Notes: generated from the sequence alone by a model not told the origin. A stretch of DNA of 64,000 nucleotides from UBA1444 sp964521625 (GCA_964521625.1 CAZFSM010000002.1:124001-188000); one strand, 5' to 3'; counted from the first letter of the stretch, positions 51,186 through 59,784 are shown. Translations and numbers: made by a program.

Positions 51186-52535
51186 GTGTTGTTTTCAGGA
51201 TTAGCAGATCGTCTTCAGGGGATTTTCAAAAATTTGCGCGGCCGCGGTCGCTTGTCGGAATCCGATGTTAATGAATGTTTACGGGAAATCAGAATGGCTC
51301 TATTGGAAGCCGACGTAAACTTCAAAGTGGTCAAGGATTTCATTGCCCGGGTCAAAGCCCGCGCAGTCGGTGCCGATGTGCTGGAAAGCTTGAATCCGGC
51401 CCAGCAGGTAGTCAAGATCGTATACGAAGAAATGACCGAAATGATGGGTGGGGCACAACGCGGTATCGCCATGGCATCGGAACCGCCCACGGTGATCATG
51501 ATGGTTGGCTTGCAGGGCTCCGGCAAGACTACAACTGCTGCCAAACTGGCCAGGCATTTTGCCAAACAAGGCAAAAGACCGCTGTTAGTCGCAGCCGATT
51601 TGTATCGACCGGCTGCCGTGCAGCAACTGCAGACGCTGGGCAAACAGCTGGATATCCCTGTGTTGGCCATAGAAGGGGAAACCAGCCCGCTGGCGGTAGT
51701 TCGCGCGGTTCGTGAAACGGCCCTGGCGCAACTACGGGATGTTGTGATTGTTGATACAGCAGGACGATTGCATGTAGATACCGACTTAATGAATGAACTG
51801 AATAACATAAAAAACCTGATTAAACCGCATGAAATCCTATTGGTCGTCGATGCGATGACCGGACAGGACGCTGTAAATGTCGCCGAAAACTTTCATGGCG
51901 TAGTCGGAATCGACGGCATCATTCTGACCAAGATGGACGGCGATGCCCGCGGTGGCGCCGCGCTATCCGTCAGGGCCGTAACTGGCCGGCCGATAAAATT
52001 TGTAGGTAGTGGTGAAAAAACAGAAAACCTGGAAATGTTCCATCCGGATCGGATGGCGTCGCGAATTTTGGGAATGGGCGATATGCTCAGCCTGATTGAA
52101 AAGGCGCAGGAAACATTCGATAAAGATAAAGCCATCGCTTTGCAGCAAAAAATGCGGAAAGATGAATTCACGCTGGATGATTTTTTGTCGCAGATGCAGA
52201 CCGTCCGAAAAATGGGTTCTTTTGAACAGCTACTGGGCATGATCCCCGGACTGGGCAGCAAAGCGAAACAGCTGCAGGAAATGCAGGTCGACGAAAAGGA
52301 CATGAACCGGGTCGAGGCCATCATCCAATCGATGACGAAAAAAGAGCGGCGCGATCCATCCATTATCAACGGCAGTCGCCGTAAACGCATCGCTGATGGC
52401 AGCGGCACGCGGGTTCAGGACGTGAATCGATTGCTGAAACAATTCCTCGAAGCGCGAAAGATGATGAAACGCATGCAGGGAATGCAAAAATCCGGCAAAA
52501 AACTTTCTTCTTTCCGGATGCCGTTCGGCAACTGA
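51186..52535 (+). CDS. ffh: Signal recognition particle protein Ffh
   Basis: This 449-residue SRP54 GTPase has an N domain (1-90), a G domain with GLQGSGKT (108-115), DTAGRLHVD and TKMDGDARGG, and a methionine-rich M domain from about 300. The M domain has the 4.5S/6S RNA-binding SRRKRIADGSGTRVQDVN motif. It binds signal sequences at the ribosome and docks on FtsY. The GTG start is coupled to ylxM. Methionines are abundant in the last 40 residues, as expected. Confidence 0.97.
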   Translation: MLFSGLADRLQGIFKNLRGRGRLSESDVNECLREIRMALLEADVNFKVVKDFIARVKARAVGADVLESLNPAQQVVKIVYEEMTEMMGGAQRGIAMASEPPTVIMMVGLQGSGKTTTAAKLARHFAKQGKRPLLVAADLYRPAAVQQLQTLGKQLDIPVLAIEGETSPLAVVRAVRETALAQLRDVVIVDTAGRLHVDTDLMNELNNIKNLIKPHEILLVVDAMTGQDAVNVAENFHGVVGIDGIILTKMDGDARGGAALSVRAVTGRPIKFVGSGEKTENLEMFHPDRMASRILGMGDMLSLIEKAQETFDKDKAIALQQKMRKDEFTLDDFLSQMQTVRKMGSFEQLLGMIPGLGSKAKQLQEMQVDEKDMNRVEAIIQSMTKKERRDPSIINGSRRKRIADGSGTRVQDVNRLLKQFLEARKMMKRMQGMQKSGKKLSSFRMPFGN

Positions 52536-52591
52536 GATCGATGAATATCTAATACCAATCGTGGTCTGATTATGAAAAGGAGGTGAAAGAT

Positions 52592-52876
52592 ATGGCGGTA
52601 AAAATTCGTTTGCGTCGTATGGGAGGTAAGAAGGACTCGTTTTTCCGTATTGTGGTGGCTGATTCCCGTTCTCCCCGCGATGGTCGTTTTATTGAATCCA
52701 TCGGTTATTATGATCCGACAACTGAGCCGGCTACAGTGAAGATGGACGAAGAAAAGGCCCTGGAGTGGATGGAAAAAGGCGCACAGGTCACTGATACTGT
52801 GAAAGCCCTTCTCCAGAAACAAGGCACTCTGAAAAAGATTGACGAAATGAAACAGCAAGCCCGGAAGGAGGGCTAA
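52592..52876 (+). CDS. rpsP: Ribosomal protein bS16
   Basis: This 94-residue protein starts MAVKIRLRRMGGKKDSFFR, the typical S16 N-terminus, with FIESIGYYDP in the middle. AAAAGGAGGTGA precedes ATG 52592; a start at 52583 would overlap that site. It belongs to the conserved ffh-rpsP-khpA-rimM-trmD-rplS series. The next gene starts 5 bases after its stop. Confidence 0.97.
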   Translation: MAVKIRLRRMGGKKDSFFRIVVADSRSPRDGRFIESIGYYDPTTEPATVKMDEEKALEWMEKGAQVTDTVKALLQKQGTLKKIDEMKQQARKEG

Positions 52877-52881
52877 TTCCG

Positions 52882-53112
52882 ATGAAAGAACTCGTCGAAT
52901 TGTTGGTCCGCTCCTTGGTGAAAAACCCTGATCAGGCCTGTGTCACTGAACGCGTAGAAAATGATACCTGGATCTACGAAGTGACAGTAGCTCAGGAAGA
53001 TATGGGGAAAGTAATCGGCAAACAGGGGCGAATTGCGAAAGCGATCCGCACCTTGGCCAAAGCTGCAGCCACCCGTGATAATCGAAGGGTTATGGTGGAG
53101 ATAATCGGATGA
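52882..53112 (+). CDS. khpA: KH-domain RNA-binding protein KhpA
   Basis: This 76-residue single KH-domain protein has the GKQGRIAKAIRTL motif, containing the RNA-binding GxxG loop. KhpA pairs with KhpB (Jag) as a small-RNA/mRNA-binding complex affecting cell division and wall synthesis in Gram-positive bacteria. It occupies the normal place between rpsP and ylqD/rimM. The stop overlaps the next ATG by four bases. Confidence 0.93.
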   Translation: MKELVELLVRSLVKNPDQACVTERVENDTWIYEVTVAQEDMGKVIGKQGRIAKAIRTLAKAAATRDNRRVMVEIIG

Positions 53113-53516
53113 GTACAATCACTTTAAAATGCCCGGTAACGGTCAAATCAAAAGTTACCGAAGTTCTCAAGGAGCAATTGGTCGCTGAGATCAAGGAAGC
53201 CATGACCAAGGTCGACATGGAACTTCAGCAGATTGAGTTTCATGCCAAACGATTGATGACCGAACAGGTTCGTTCCGACGTGCAGGGATTAACTGCATTG
53301 CGGCAACAAATCGATGGCGAAAAACAAAAGCGGCTGGAACTCAAAAATCATCTGCAGGAAAAACTGAAAGAAACCAGCCAGCTGGAACTCGGCGCTGAGA
53401 TTGTTCAGGGAACGATGGAACAGATGGTAACGGTTCAAGAGGGCGATGACCTGCAAAAATTGATGAATCGTGAGATTTTGCTGGAAGACGGCAAAGTTTT
53501 GGCGATTCGAGAATGA
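53109..53516 (+). CDS. ylqD: YlqD-family protein
   Basis: This 135-residue protein starts with a short beta-rich segment (TLKCPVTVKSKVTEVLKE), has a central coiled coil (about 30-95), and ends with a strand-rich part (MVTVQEGDDLQKLMNREILLEDGKV). This matches YlqD, found between khpA and rimM in Bacillota. The function is unknown. It overlaps khpA by 4 bases and precedes rimM by 12, so it is co-translated with ribosome-maturation genes. Confidence 0.85.
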   Translation: MSTITLKCPVTVKSKVTEVLKEQLVAEIKEAMTKVDMELQQIEFHAKRLMTEQVRSDVQGLTALRQQIDGEKQKRLELKNHLQEKLKETSQLELGAEIVQGTMEQMVTVQEGDDLQKLMNREILLEDGKVLAIRE

Positions 53517-53528
53517 GATGAGGGCGCA

Positions 53529-54026
53529 GTGAAAGAGAATTTGATCGCTGTTGCCAGAATATCTGCAGCGCATGGAGTCCGTGGAGAGGTTAAATTACTG
53601 CCTCTCACGGACTTTCCGCATCGTTTTGAATCCACCGAGTATCTGCTGCTTGCCGATGGAAAAAAACTGGTGCTGGAATCAGCCCGTGTGCAAAGGGATA
53701 TGGTACTGGCTAAATTTCGCGGCATGGACACGCCGGAAGTCTGGAAAGAGTATCGGCAAAAAGAGCTTTATGTCACTGAAGACAATTTGGTACCGTTGCC
53801 GGAGGGCCAGTACTATATTTATCAAATGACCGGATTGGCGGTATTTGATGAACAGGGTAATGCCTTGGGCGAGTTGACGGATGTATTACAAACCGGTAGT
53901 AACGATGTATATGCGATAAAATTATTGGATGGCAAAGAACTGCTGATTCCGGCGATTGAAAGTTTTGTCAAACAGATTGATATGAACGCCCGCAAGATGA
54001 TCGTGGTTGTTCCTGAGTATTGGTAA
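53529..54026 (+). CDS. rimM: Ribosome maturation factor RimM
   Basis: This 165-residue protein has the RimM N-terminal beta-barrel (ISAAHGVRGEVKLLPLTDFP) and the C-terminal PRC-barrel (YYIYQMTGLAVFDEQGNALGEL, ending PAIESFVKQIDMNARKMIVV). It binds S19 and assists 30S head assembly. The GTG start is preceded by GATGAGGG. It is followed directly by trmD, as in most bacteria. Confidence 0.94.
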   Translation: MKENLIAVARISAAHGVRGEVKLLPLTDFPHRFESTEYLLLADGKKLVLESARVQRDMVLAKFRGMDTPEVWKEYRQKELYVTEDNLVPLPEGQYYIYQMTGLAVFDEQGNALGELTDVLQTGSNDVYAIKLLDGKELLIPAIESFVKQIDMNARKMIVVVPEYW

Positions 54027-54031
54027 ACACG

Positions 54032-54772
54032 ATGCGTATTGATATCGTATCGTTGTTTCCCGAAATGTTTGACGGTCCGCTTGGTTGCAGCATCATCGGC
54101 CGTGCCCGCGACGCAGGACTGGTCGAGGTGAACGTGGTTAACCCGCGCGATTTTACCACCGACAAGCACCACATCGTCGACGACTATCCATTTGGCGGCG
54201 GGTCCGGCATGGTGATGAAACCGGAGCCGTTTTTTGTCTGTGTCGAGAGCCTGCTTCCCGACTCGGCGGCGACCAAACCGCGCGTGATTCTGATGAGCCC
54301 GGTCGCGCCCCGCTTTTGCCAGGCAGACGCCGAACGGTTAAGTCAGTATGATCACGTTATTTTGTTGTGCGGACACTACGAGGGGGTCGATGAGCGGGTG
54401 CGCGAGCATCTGTGCGATGAGGCGCTGTCGATTGGCGACTATGTGCTTACCGGCGGTGAATTGCCGGCGATGATCGTCACTGATACTATCGTCCGTCTGT
54501 TACCGGGAGTTCTTGGCGCCGATAATGGCGCCGCAGAAGATTCCTATTCGTCTGGCCTGCTGGAGTATCCGCAATATACTAGGCCTCGTCAATACCGTGA
54601 ATGGGAAGTACCACCGGTGTTGCTGTCAGGCAATCACGCAGAAATTAATCGCTGGCGCAGGCAGCAATCGTTGCAACGAACTTGGGAAATACGGCCAGAA
54701 TTATTGGACGTTGCGCTCTTATCGCCGGCTGATCAAAAGTATTTGGCGGCTCTAAAAAAAAACAAGGCTTAA
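54032..54772 (+). CDS. trmD: tRNA (guanine37-N1)-methyltransferase TrmD
   Basis: This 246-residue SPOUT methyltransferase modifies G37 of tRNAs to prevent frameshifting. It begins MRIDIVSLFPEMF, has a DYPFGGGSGMVMKPEP loop, and the knotted SAM-binding segment LLCGHYEGVDERV followed by SIGDYVLTGGELPA. ATG 54032 matches the family start; TTG 54020 in frame would overlap rimM. There is no clear ribosome site, so reinitiation after rimM is likely. Confidence 0.95.
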   Translation: MRIDIVSLFPEMFDGPLGCSIIGRARDAGLVEVNVVNPRDFTTDKHHIVDDYPFGGGSGMVMKPEPFFVCVESLLPDSAATKPRVILMSPVAPRFCQADAERLSQYDHVILLCGHYEGVDERVREHLCDEALSIGDYVLTGGELPAMIVTDTIVRLLPGVLGADNGAAEDSYSSGLLEYPQYTRPRQYREWEVPPVLLSGNHAEINRWRRQQSLQRTWEIRPELLDVALLSPADQKYLAALKKNKA

Positions 54773-54786
54773 ATTGGGCCTTGGCA

Positions 54787-54815
54787 TTGTGTTTATAAAT
54801 CAGTTATGATACAAT
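54787..54815 (+). promoter_or_regulatory. Sigma-A promoter for rplS
   Basis: TTGTGT (54787-54792) and TACAAT (54810-54815) have a 17-base spacer, with an extended -10 TG at 54807-54808. The site would give rplS a leader of about 65 bases. Confidence 0.65.
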
Positions 54816-54830
54816 TTCTGTGTTTATACA

Positions 54831-54870
54831 GGATGGTCCGCTGAGTGGTAATGACCGCCATGAACATCCG
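54831..54870 (+). ncRNA. Candidate L19 leader (ribosomal protein autoregulatory RNA)
   Basis: The rplS leader can fold with outer stem GGATG (54831-54835)/CATCC (54865-54869) and an inner GGTC/GACC pairing. Bacillota rplS leaders carry a known L19 leader motif at this place. I could not run a covariance search, so the match is by eye. Confidence 0.5.
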
Positions 54871-54887
54871 ATGAAGGGGGAACAATC

Positions 54888-55229
54888 ATGGATATTATCA
54901 GGATTTTGGAACAGGAACAGTTGCGTACCGACATTCCCGCATTTCGGCCGGGAGACACCGTAAGGGTTCAGGTAAAGGTTGTTGAAGGAACCCGCGAGCG
55001 TCTGCAGGCTTTTGAAGGTCTGGTTATTGGTCGCAGTGGCGGCAGTTCCCGCGAAACATTCACCGTTCGTCGTATCTCTTACGGCATCGGCGTGGAAAGA
55101 ACTTTCCCGGTGCATTCTCCGCGTGTTGAAAAAATCGAAGTCGTTCGTCGCGGCGTGGTTCGTCGTGCCAAACTCTTCTATCTGCGCAAACTGACTGGTA
55201 AAGCAGCCCGAATTAAAGAAAAACGCTAG
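54888..55229 (+). CDS. rplS: Ribosomal protein bL19
   Basis: This 113-residue protein has the L19 features FRPGDTVRVQVKVVEGTRERLQAFEG and RVEKIEVVRRGVVRRAKLFYLR. It lies at the 30S-50S interface. GAAGGGGG precedes the ATG. It has its own promoter and structured leader after trmD, and a terminator after it. Confidence 0.97.
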   Translation: MDIIRILEQEQLRTDIPAFRPGDTVRVQVKVVEGTRERLQAFEGLVIGRSGGSSRETFTVRRISYGIGVERTFPVHSPRVEKIEVVRRGVVRRAKLFYLRKLTGKAARIKEKR

Positions 55230-55243
55230 AATTTTAACGAGAG

Positions 55244-55272
55244 AAAAGGGGCTGCGAGCAGTCCCTTTTTCT
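55244..55272 (+). terminator. Intrinsic terminator after rplS
   Basis: Stem AAAAGGGGCTGC with GCAGTCCCTTTT around a two-base GA turn is followed by T-rich sequence. Confidence 0.8.
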
Positions 55273-55298
55273 TCATTTGCGGGAGAGGTCGTGTTTTT

Positions 55299-55826
55299 TT
55301 GTCAACGATCAATTGGGGTCAGGAAGTCAAGGACTGGGTTGTATCAATACTTATCGCGGTAGTATTGGCCCTGTTCATCCGTTATTTTATCGTGGAACTG
55401 TATCTTGTTGAGGGGCCTTCGATGAGACCGACATTGGTTCACAGCGAACGACTGGTTGTCAACAAGTTCCTCTATTATTTCCGCACACCGGAGCGTGGCG
55501 AAATTATTGTATTCCGTTATCCCCGCGATCCGAGTCGCGATTTTATCAAGCGCGTAATCGGCGTTCCGGGCGATGTGATTGAAGTGCAGCAGGGTCAGGT
55601 TTATCGTAATGGTGAATTGCTTAAAGAACCGTATATATTGGAGCTGATCCGCGGAAATTTCCCGGCGACCAAGGTGCCGGAAGGGCATTTATTTGCCATG
55701 GGTGATAACCGAAATAACTCAGAGGATAGTCGTTCCCGAGCGGTTGGCTTTGTACCGTTCCAAATGGTTAAAGGCAAAGCTATGCTGGTATTTTGGCCGC
55801 CTTCAGAGTTTAAGACGTTACCGTAA
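55299..55826 (+). CDS. lepB: Signal peptidase I
   Basis: This 175-residue membrane protease has one N-terminal membrane helix (about 14-36), the catalytic serine S41 in EGPSMRPTL, and the lysine general base K84 in DFIKRVIG. The C-terminal box is GDNRNNSEDSR. It removes signal peptides of secreted proteins outside the membrane. The TTG start has GGGAGAGGT upstream. The short form with one membrane segment is the Gram-positive type. rbgA follows after 12 bases. Confidence 0.95.
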   Translation: MSTINWGQEVKDWVVSILIAVVLALFIRYFIVELYLVEGPSMRPTLVHSERLVVNKFLYYFRTPERGEIIVFRYPRDPSRDFIKRVIGVPGDVIEVQQGQVYRNGELLKEPYILELIRGNFPATKVPEGHLFAMGDNRNNSEDSRSRAVGFVPFQMVKGKAMLVFWPPSEFKTLP

Positions 55827-55838
55827 TGAGTTATATTT

Positions 55839-56702
55839 ATGAGTAAAACAATTCAGTGGTACCCTGGCCACATGGCCAAAGCAACGCGGATTCTTGCCGA
55901 TGACCTCAAGGTGGTAGACGTGGTTATTGAGGTTCTGGACGCCCGCCTGCCTCGCAGCAGCGCTAATCCGGTGCTGCAAGAACTGATCGGGACCCGCCCG
56001 GCAGTGATCGCGCTAAACAAATCGGATCTGGCTGATCCCACAGTTACCGAAGCCTGGGTGCGTTATTTTGAAAAGCACGGTCGCCCTGCTGCTTTGATCA
56101 ACGCGGTGGAAGGCAAAGGGATGCGGAATTTAATTCAAAAAGCCAAGCAGGCCGGTGCGCCGGCGCTGGAAAAACTGACCAAGAAGGGCTTGCGACCGCG
56201 TCCGGTTCGCGTGATGATTATCGGGATTCCCAATGTCGGTAAGTCTTCGTTGGTCAATCGGGTTGTTAAGGCTGCGATGACCAAAACCGGCGATAAGCCG
56301 GGAGTTACGCGTGGGCGGCAATGGATACGGGTCGATGGCGAGGTTGACTTGCTGGATACGCCGGGTATCTTACCGCCGAGTCTGCCGAATCAACAAAGCG
56401 CTTTGCTACTGGGAATTTGCGGCGCAATCAAAGATACGATTTATGATACGGGTGAGGCAGCGCTGGAACTGATTCGCCAGATGGAAATCCGTTATCCAGG
56501 AAAATTCCAGGAACGCTTTCTAAAAGGAAAGCCGGTTGTGGGAACTACGACCGAAGAACTGCTGGAGCAGGCGGCAAAAGCACAAGGTCAGCTCGGCAAA
56601 GAGGGGATAGTGCAGACAGAAAATATGGCCCGGATGCTGTTGGCAGATTTTCGTCAGGGCCGACTGGGGCCGATCACTTTTGAAGCGCCAGACGAAAAAT
56701 AG
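55839..56702 (+). CDS. rbgA: Ribosome biogenesis GTPase RbgA (YlqF)
   Basis: This 287-residue circularly permuted GTPase begins TIQWYPGHMAKA. The G4 motif NKSD (60-63) comes before the P-loop GIPNVGKS (129-136) and DTPG (173-176), as expected for the permuted family. RbgA is needed for late 50S assembly in Bacillota. The last 23 bases overlap rnhB. Context lepB-rbgA-rnhB matches B. subtilis. Confidence 0.95.
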   Translation: MSKTIQWYPGHMAKATRILADDLKVVDVVIEVLDARLPRSSANPVLQELIGTRPAVIALNKSDLADPTVTEAWVRYFEKHGRPAALINAVEGKGMRNLIQKAKQAGAPALEKLTKKGLRPRPVRVMIIGIPNVGKSSLVNRVVKAAMTKTGDKPGVTRGRQWIRVDGEVDLLDTPGILPPSLPNQQSALLLGICGAIKDTIYDTGEAALELIRQMEIRYPGKFQERFLKGKPVVGTTTEELLEQAAKAQGQLGKEGIVQTENMARMLLADFRQGRLGPITFEAPDEK

Positions 56703-57369
56703 TCAGTTGCAGTCAGGCTTATTTGACGATGCAGGTCCGCGAATCACCGACGGCTTGTTTGCTTATGAGCGATACTGGACTAGCCAAGGCTACCCGGTGA
56801 TTGCCGGTACCGATGAAGCTGGCCGCGGTCCGCTGGCTGGCCCGGTGGTTGCCGCTGCGGTAATTTTGCCAGCGGAAATCGATATTCCCTATTTAAATGA
56901 TTCAAAGCAACTGACTGATCGTCGCCGTCGGCTCTTAATTGACGAAGTGCAGTCGAAAGCAGTTGCCTATGCCTGGAGCCGAATCGACCCGGTCGACATC
57001 GACCGAATTAATATTTACCAGGCATCGCGTCTGGCGATGATGCAGGCGCTATCAGGGCTGAGTCACTCGTTTGATCTGGTGTTGTCTGATGCAATGCCAT
57101 TACCCGATTTGACGGTTCCTTGTGTACCAATAGTCCACGGCGATGCACTTAGCGCCAGTATTGCCGCTGCGTCGATCATTGCCAAGGTAACCAGGGATCG
57201 GATCATGGAAGAGTATGATTCGCTATATCCTGAATATGGTTTTCGACAACATAAGGGGTATGGAACGGCAGCCCACTTGAAAGCAATTCTGACGTTTGGT
57301 CCCTGTTCCATTCATCGGCGAAGTTTTGCGCCAGTCAAATCATGGAGGTCATTGACCGATGAAGATTGA
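56680..57369 (+). CDS. rnhB: Ribonuclease HII
   Basis: This 229-residue enzyme removes ribonucleotides from DNA and RNA-DNA hybrids. The acidic active-site residues are D45 and E46 in GTDEAGRGPLAGPVV and D137 in LSDAM, with a later aspartate in the KVTRDR stretch. The TTG start at 56680 lies inside rbgA with GGGG about 10 bases upstream. The stop overlaps the start of the FliK-like gene. Confidence 0.93.
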   Translation: MKRQTKNSQLQSGLFDDAGPRITDGLFAYERYWTSQGYPVIAGTDEAGRGPLAGPVVAAAVILPAEIDIPYLNDSKQLTDRRRRLLIDEVQSKAVAYAWSRIDPVDIDRINIYQASRLAMMQALSGLSHSFDLVLSDAMPLPDLTVPCVPIVHGDALSASIAAASIIAKVTRDRIMEEYDSLYPEYGFRQHKGYGTAAHLKAILTFGPCSIHRRSFAPVKSWRSLTDED

Positions 57370-59116
57370 CGAGTTCATTCGGGAAACGATGGTCAAAATG
57401 GAACCAGCCGCCAAAGGAAAAGTGGAGGCTGGTATTTCGGCGTCGCCGGAGCTAGGTGCTTTGCTTGCAGACAGCATGCCGGATGCAGATTTTTTCTTTC
57501 CGGATTTGTTGCAGGCGTTTGGCAAATTACTTTCACGTCGGCAGGAATTATTTGATGTATTGCCGCAATCTGTGCAAAGCAGATTGCCAGAAACGCCTGG
57601 ATCTTCAGCATCACCGCAAACTGTTACGGCGCGTTCGCCTGAGAGCACGCCAACAGTCAACCCAACCTTTCCTCAAGGGGTATCAGGGTTAGCACGTGAC
57701 AGCCGAATGGTGATGGATACACTGCGTCAGATCATATCAGAGCTGGAATTTGTTGAGCGTGTACCGGGTTTGGAAAAAATAGTTGTTGCTCAGACGCCAA
57801 AGCTTGAACCCGGTTTATTCAACCGAGAAATACTCGATAGTCAACCAACAAATTCGACCACTACACTACCGCCAGTGTCCATGGAAGAAATCCCCGAGCT
57901 TGTTAAAGTTACGCTTCAAGCGCTGCAGTCGACGGTGGCATCGGGAAATGCGCCGCTAAGTCCACCCCTGCTTTTTCTTCGCCAGGCAGCGCAAGCGCTG
58001 CAGTCCGGACAGCTTACCCCGGAGTTTTCTGAATGGGTTGACGAAGTTGCGACAACGATTGACCAGAAATCAAACAATTCAGAGCTGGAGCCGGTTTTAG
58101 CAAAATGGCTGAACCAAGTGGATCCGAAAATTTTGCGGTTAGCGCAAACAATTGGCAGACCGGAACTGGTCCGTGTGTGGGCGGCTGTTCAGGAACTTTC
58201 TGCAACTCCGACACGTACTACGCAGGCCATGGCTGCGCCAACAGCAAATCTGCCTTTGCCTGCACCTAGCCCAGGCAATACGACATTACCAGCATCGCAA
58301 GACAATTTGCATTTCCTGCGGTCAGTTGTGGAAAAGATTGCTGATTTGTCGGTGACGGCACAGCCTTCTGCAGCAAATACACAACAGGGGACGACATCAC
58401 AAGCTGGCCGGTTTGAACTGCTGTTGTCGTCAGTGGCTGCTCGCCCGGAACTATTAGAAAAATTGATCGCTTTTTTGCCGCGAACCTTGCCGACAAAGGA
58501 ATTATTGCAGACCGGTAAAGCAATGCCGGCGACTTATGAGACATTGACGCAGGCGGCTCCCAAATGGCTTAAGGCAATGGTTGAGCGAGAAGGAAAGCCG
58601 GTGATATTACAATTCTGGGTAGCCGCAAAAGTGGCTGACCTGGAGCCGTGGCTGAAAATGGAACGCCTGGAGCGGCAGCAATTGATAGCGGTACTTAAAG
58701 AACTTAACACTACATTTGAGCAACCGGAAGCATTTCGGACACCTCGTGAAGATACAAATTCCCGTAGTTTCATGATGCAGATTCCATTGTATGCTCCTGG
58801 GCAAGAAACGCCATATCCAGCACTTATCCAGGTGTTCGAGGAAAAAAAAGAACGCGGAAATGGGCAATTGCCAGAACAGGAAGTCTGGGTCCGTGTTTCA
58901 TTGGAAACTGACCATATAGGGACAGTCGACCTCAGCTTCCGGCTTCAGGACAAAAAATACCTGTCCATATTCAGTCGGTTTGCCAATCCGGATGCGGCAT
59001 CGGAGTTTAGGGCATCCTTGCCGGAATTGCGTAAAGAGATGGCAGGGACTTCATTGGAACTTAAGAAAATTGCCGTAGCCGGCAGAATTCATCCCGGAGG
59101 CACGGGAAATGGATAA
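57359..59116 (+). CDS. FliK/YlqG-like large protein
   Basis: This 585-residue protein is rich in Pro, Thr, Gln and Ala in its first 400 residues, with low-complexity stretches (about 75-110 and 285-350). It ends in a folded C-terminal region (about 400-575) resembling the FliK C-terminal domain (VWVRVSLETDHIGTVDLSFRL). B. subtilis has ylqG at the same place after rnhB, before an flhB-like gene. FliK controls flagellar hook length through FlhB; whether this orphan pair serves the flagellum is unknown. It overlaps rnhB by 11 bases and the next gene by 8. Confidence 0.7.
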   Translation: MKIDEFIRETMVKMEPAAKGKVEAGISASPELGALLADSMPDADFFFPDLLQAFGKLLSRRQELFDVLPQSVQSRLPETPGSSASPQTVTARSPESTPTVNPTFPQGVSGLARDSRMVMDTLRQIISELEFVERVPGLEKIVVAQTPKLEPGLFNREILDSQPTNSTTTLPPVSMEEIPELVKVTLQALQSTVASGNAPLSPPLLFLRQAAQALQSGQLTPEFSEWVDEVATTIDQKSNNSELEPVLAKWLNQVDPKILRLAQTIGRPELVRVWAAVQELSATPTRTTQAMAAPTANLPLPAPSPGNTTLPASQDNLHFLRSVVEKIADLSVTAQPSAANTQQGTTSQAGRFELLLSSVAARPELLEKLIAFLPRTLPTKELLQTGKAMPATYETLTQAAPKWLKAMVEREGKPVILQFWVAAKVADLEPWLKMERLERQQLIAVLKELNTTFEQPEAFRTPREDTNSRSFMMQIPLYAPGQETPYPALIQVFEEKKERGNGQLPEQEVWVRVSLETDHIGTVDLSFRLQDKKYLSIFSRFANPDAASEFRASLPELRKEMAGTSLELKKIAVAGRIHPGGTGNG

Positions 59117-59408
59117 CGCAAAAAAGAACCCACAACAGGAAGCGGTAGCTATCCGTTATGATCGGGACCGGGAAAATGCCCCCCGGGTCGTTGCCAAAGG
59201 CAAAGGGTTTGTTGCCGAACAGTTACTGGCCATCGCCAGGCGTCATGCAGTTCCGGTTTATCAGAATCAAGCCGTTACCCAGCTGTTGATGGCAGTGGAA
59301 CTGGACCGGGAAATCCCGCCGGAGTTATATCAGGCTGTTGCCAATGTACTGGCGTATGTCTACCGAATGGATGGTCGGGCGGCCGAAAAAGCAAAGGCCA
59401 GCCGATGA
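59109..59408 (+). CDS. FlhB-like C-terminal domain protein (YlqH family)
   Basis: This 99-residue protein equals the cytoplasmic C-terminal domain of FlhB/YscU without the membrane part: APRVVAKGKGFVAEQLLAIARRH, then REIPPELYQAVANVLAYVYRM. In FlhB this domain follows the self-cleaving NPTH site; here the aligned bases encode NPQQ, so autocleavage is not expected. Such stand-alone FlhB tails can replace the cleaved tail of FlhB in some bacteria. The pairing with a FliK-like gene supports a flagellar export switch role, by inference. Confidence 0.85.
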   Translation: MDNAKKNPQQEAVAIRYDRDRENAPRVVAKGKGFVAEQLLAIARRHAVPVYQNQAVTQLLMAVELDREIPPELYQAVANVLAYVYRMDGRAAEKAKASR

Positions 59409-59773
59409 AAAAAATGAACTGTGTTGAAAAAGGCCACCGCGGAGAGGACCTCGCGGTGGCCTTTTTATTTGCAAAGGGGTATCGGATATTAACCAGGAAC
59501 TGGCGGATCAAAGCGGGTGAAATTGATATTATCGCTCAAGATGGCGATACGCTGGTATTTTGCGAAGTGAAAAGTCGTAGCAGTATACGGTTTGGCACAG
59601 GAGCTGAAGCGGTCGACGGTCGCAAGCAGCGAAAAATTATGCAGGTGGCAACTCTCTACCTGCAACGATATCGTTTATCAAACCAGCGTTGCCGGTTTGA
59701 TGTAATCGAAATACTGCAACCTGAGCAGGATCAACCGCAGATCCAACACTTCATCAACGCATTCAGCGGGTAA
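59405..59773 (+). CDS. yraN: YraN/UPF0102 nuclease-fold protein
   Basis: This 122-residue protein matches UPF0102: GHRGEDLAVAFLFAKGYRILTRNWR, then the restriction-endonuclease-like core GEIDIIAQDGDTLVFCEVKSR with acidic residues and lysine. Its biological role is poorly defined, and it is usually encoded near rnhB. ATG 59405 overlaps the previous stop; ATG 59414 is an alternative. A perfect 15-base-pair terminator-like hairpin lies inside its first 20 codons. Confidence 0.87.
   Translation: MKKMNCVEKGHRGEDLAVAFLFAKGYRILTRNWRIKAGEIDIIAQDGDTLVFCEVKSRSSIRFGTGAEAVDGRKQRKIMQVATLYLQRYRLSNQRCRFDVIEILQPEQDQPQIQHFINAFSG
59427..59470 (+). terminator. Terminator-like hairpin inside the yraN coding start
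   Basis: The arms 59427-59441 and 59452-59466 are perfectly complementary (15 base pairs) around a ten-base loop. The right arm ends in five T and continues TATTT. It would stop transcripts of the rnhB-flhB-like unit inside yraN unless translation prevents folding. Confidence 0.7.
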
Positions 59774-59784
59774 GGAGGAATTTT

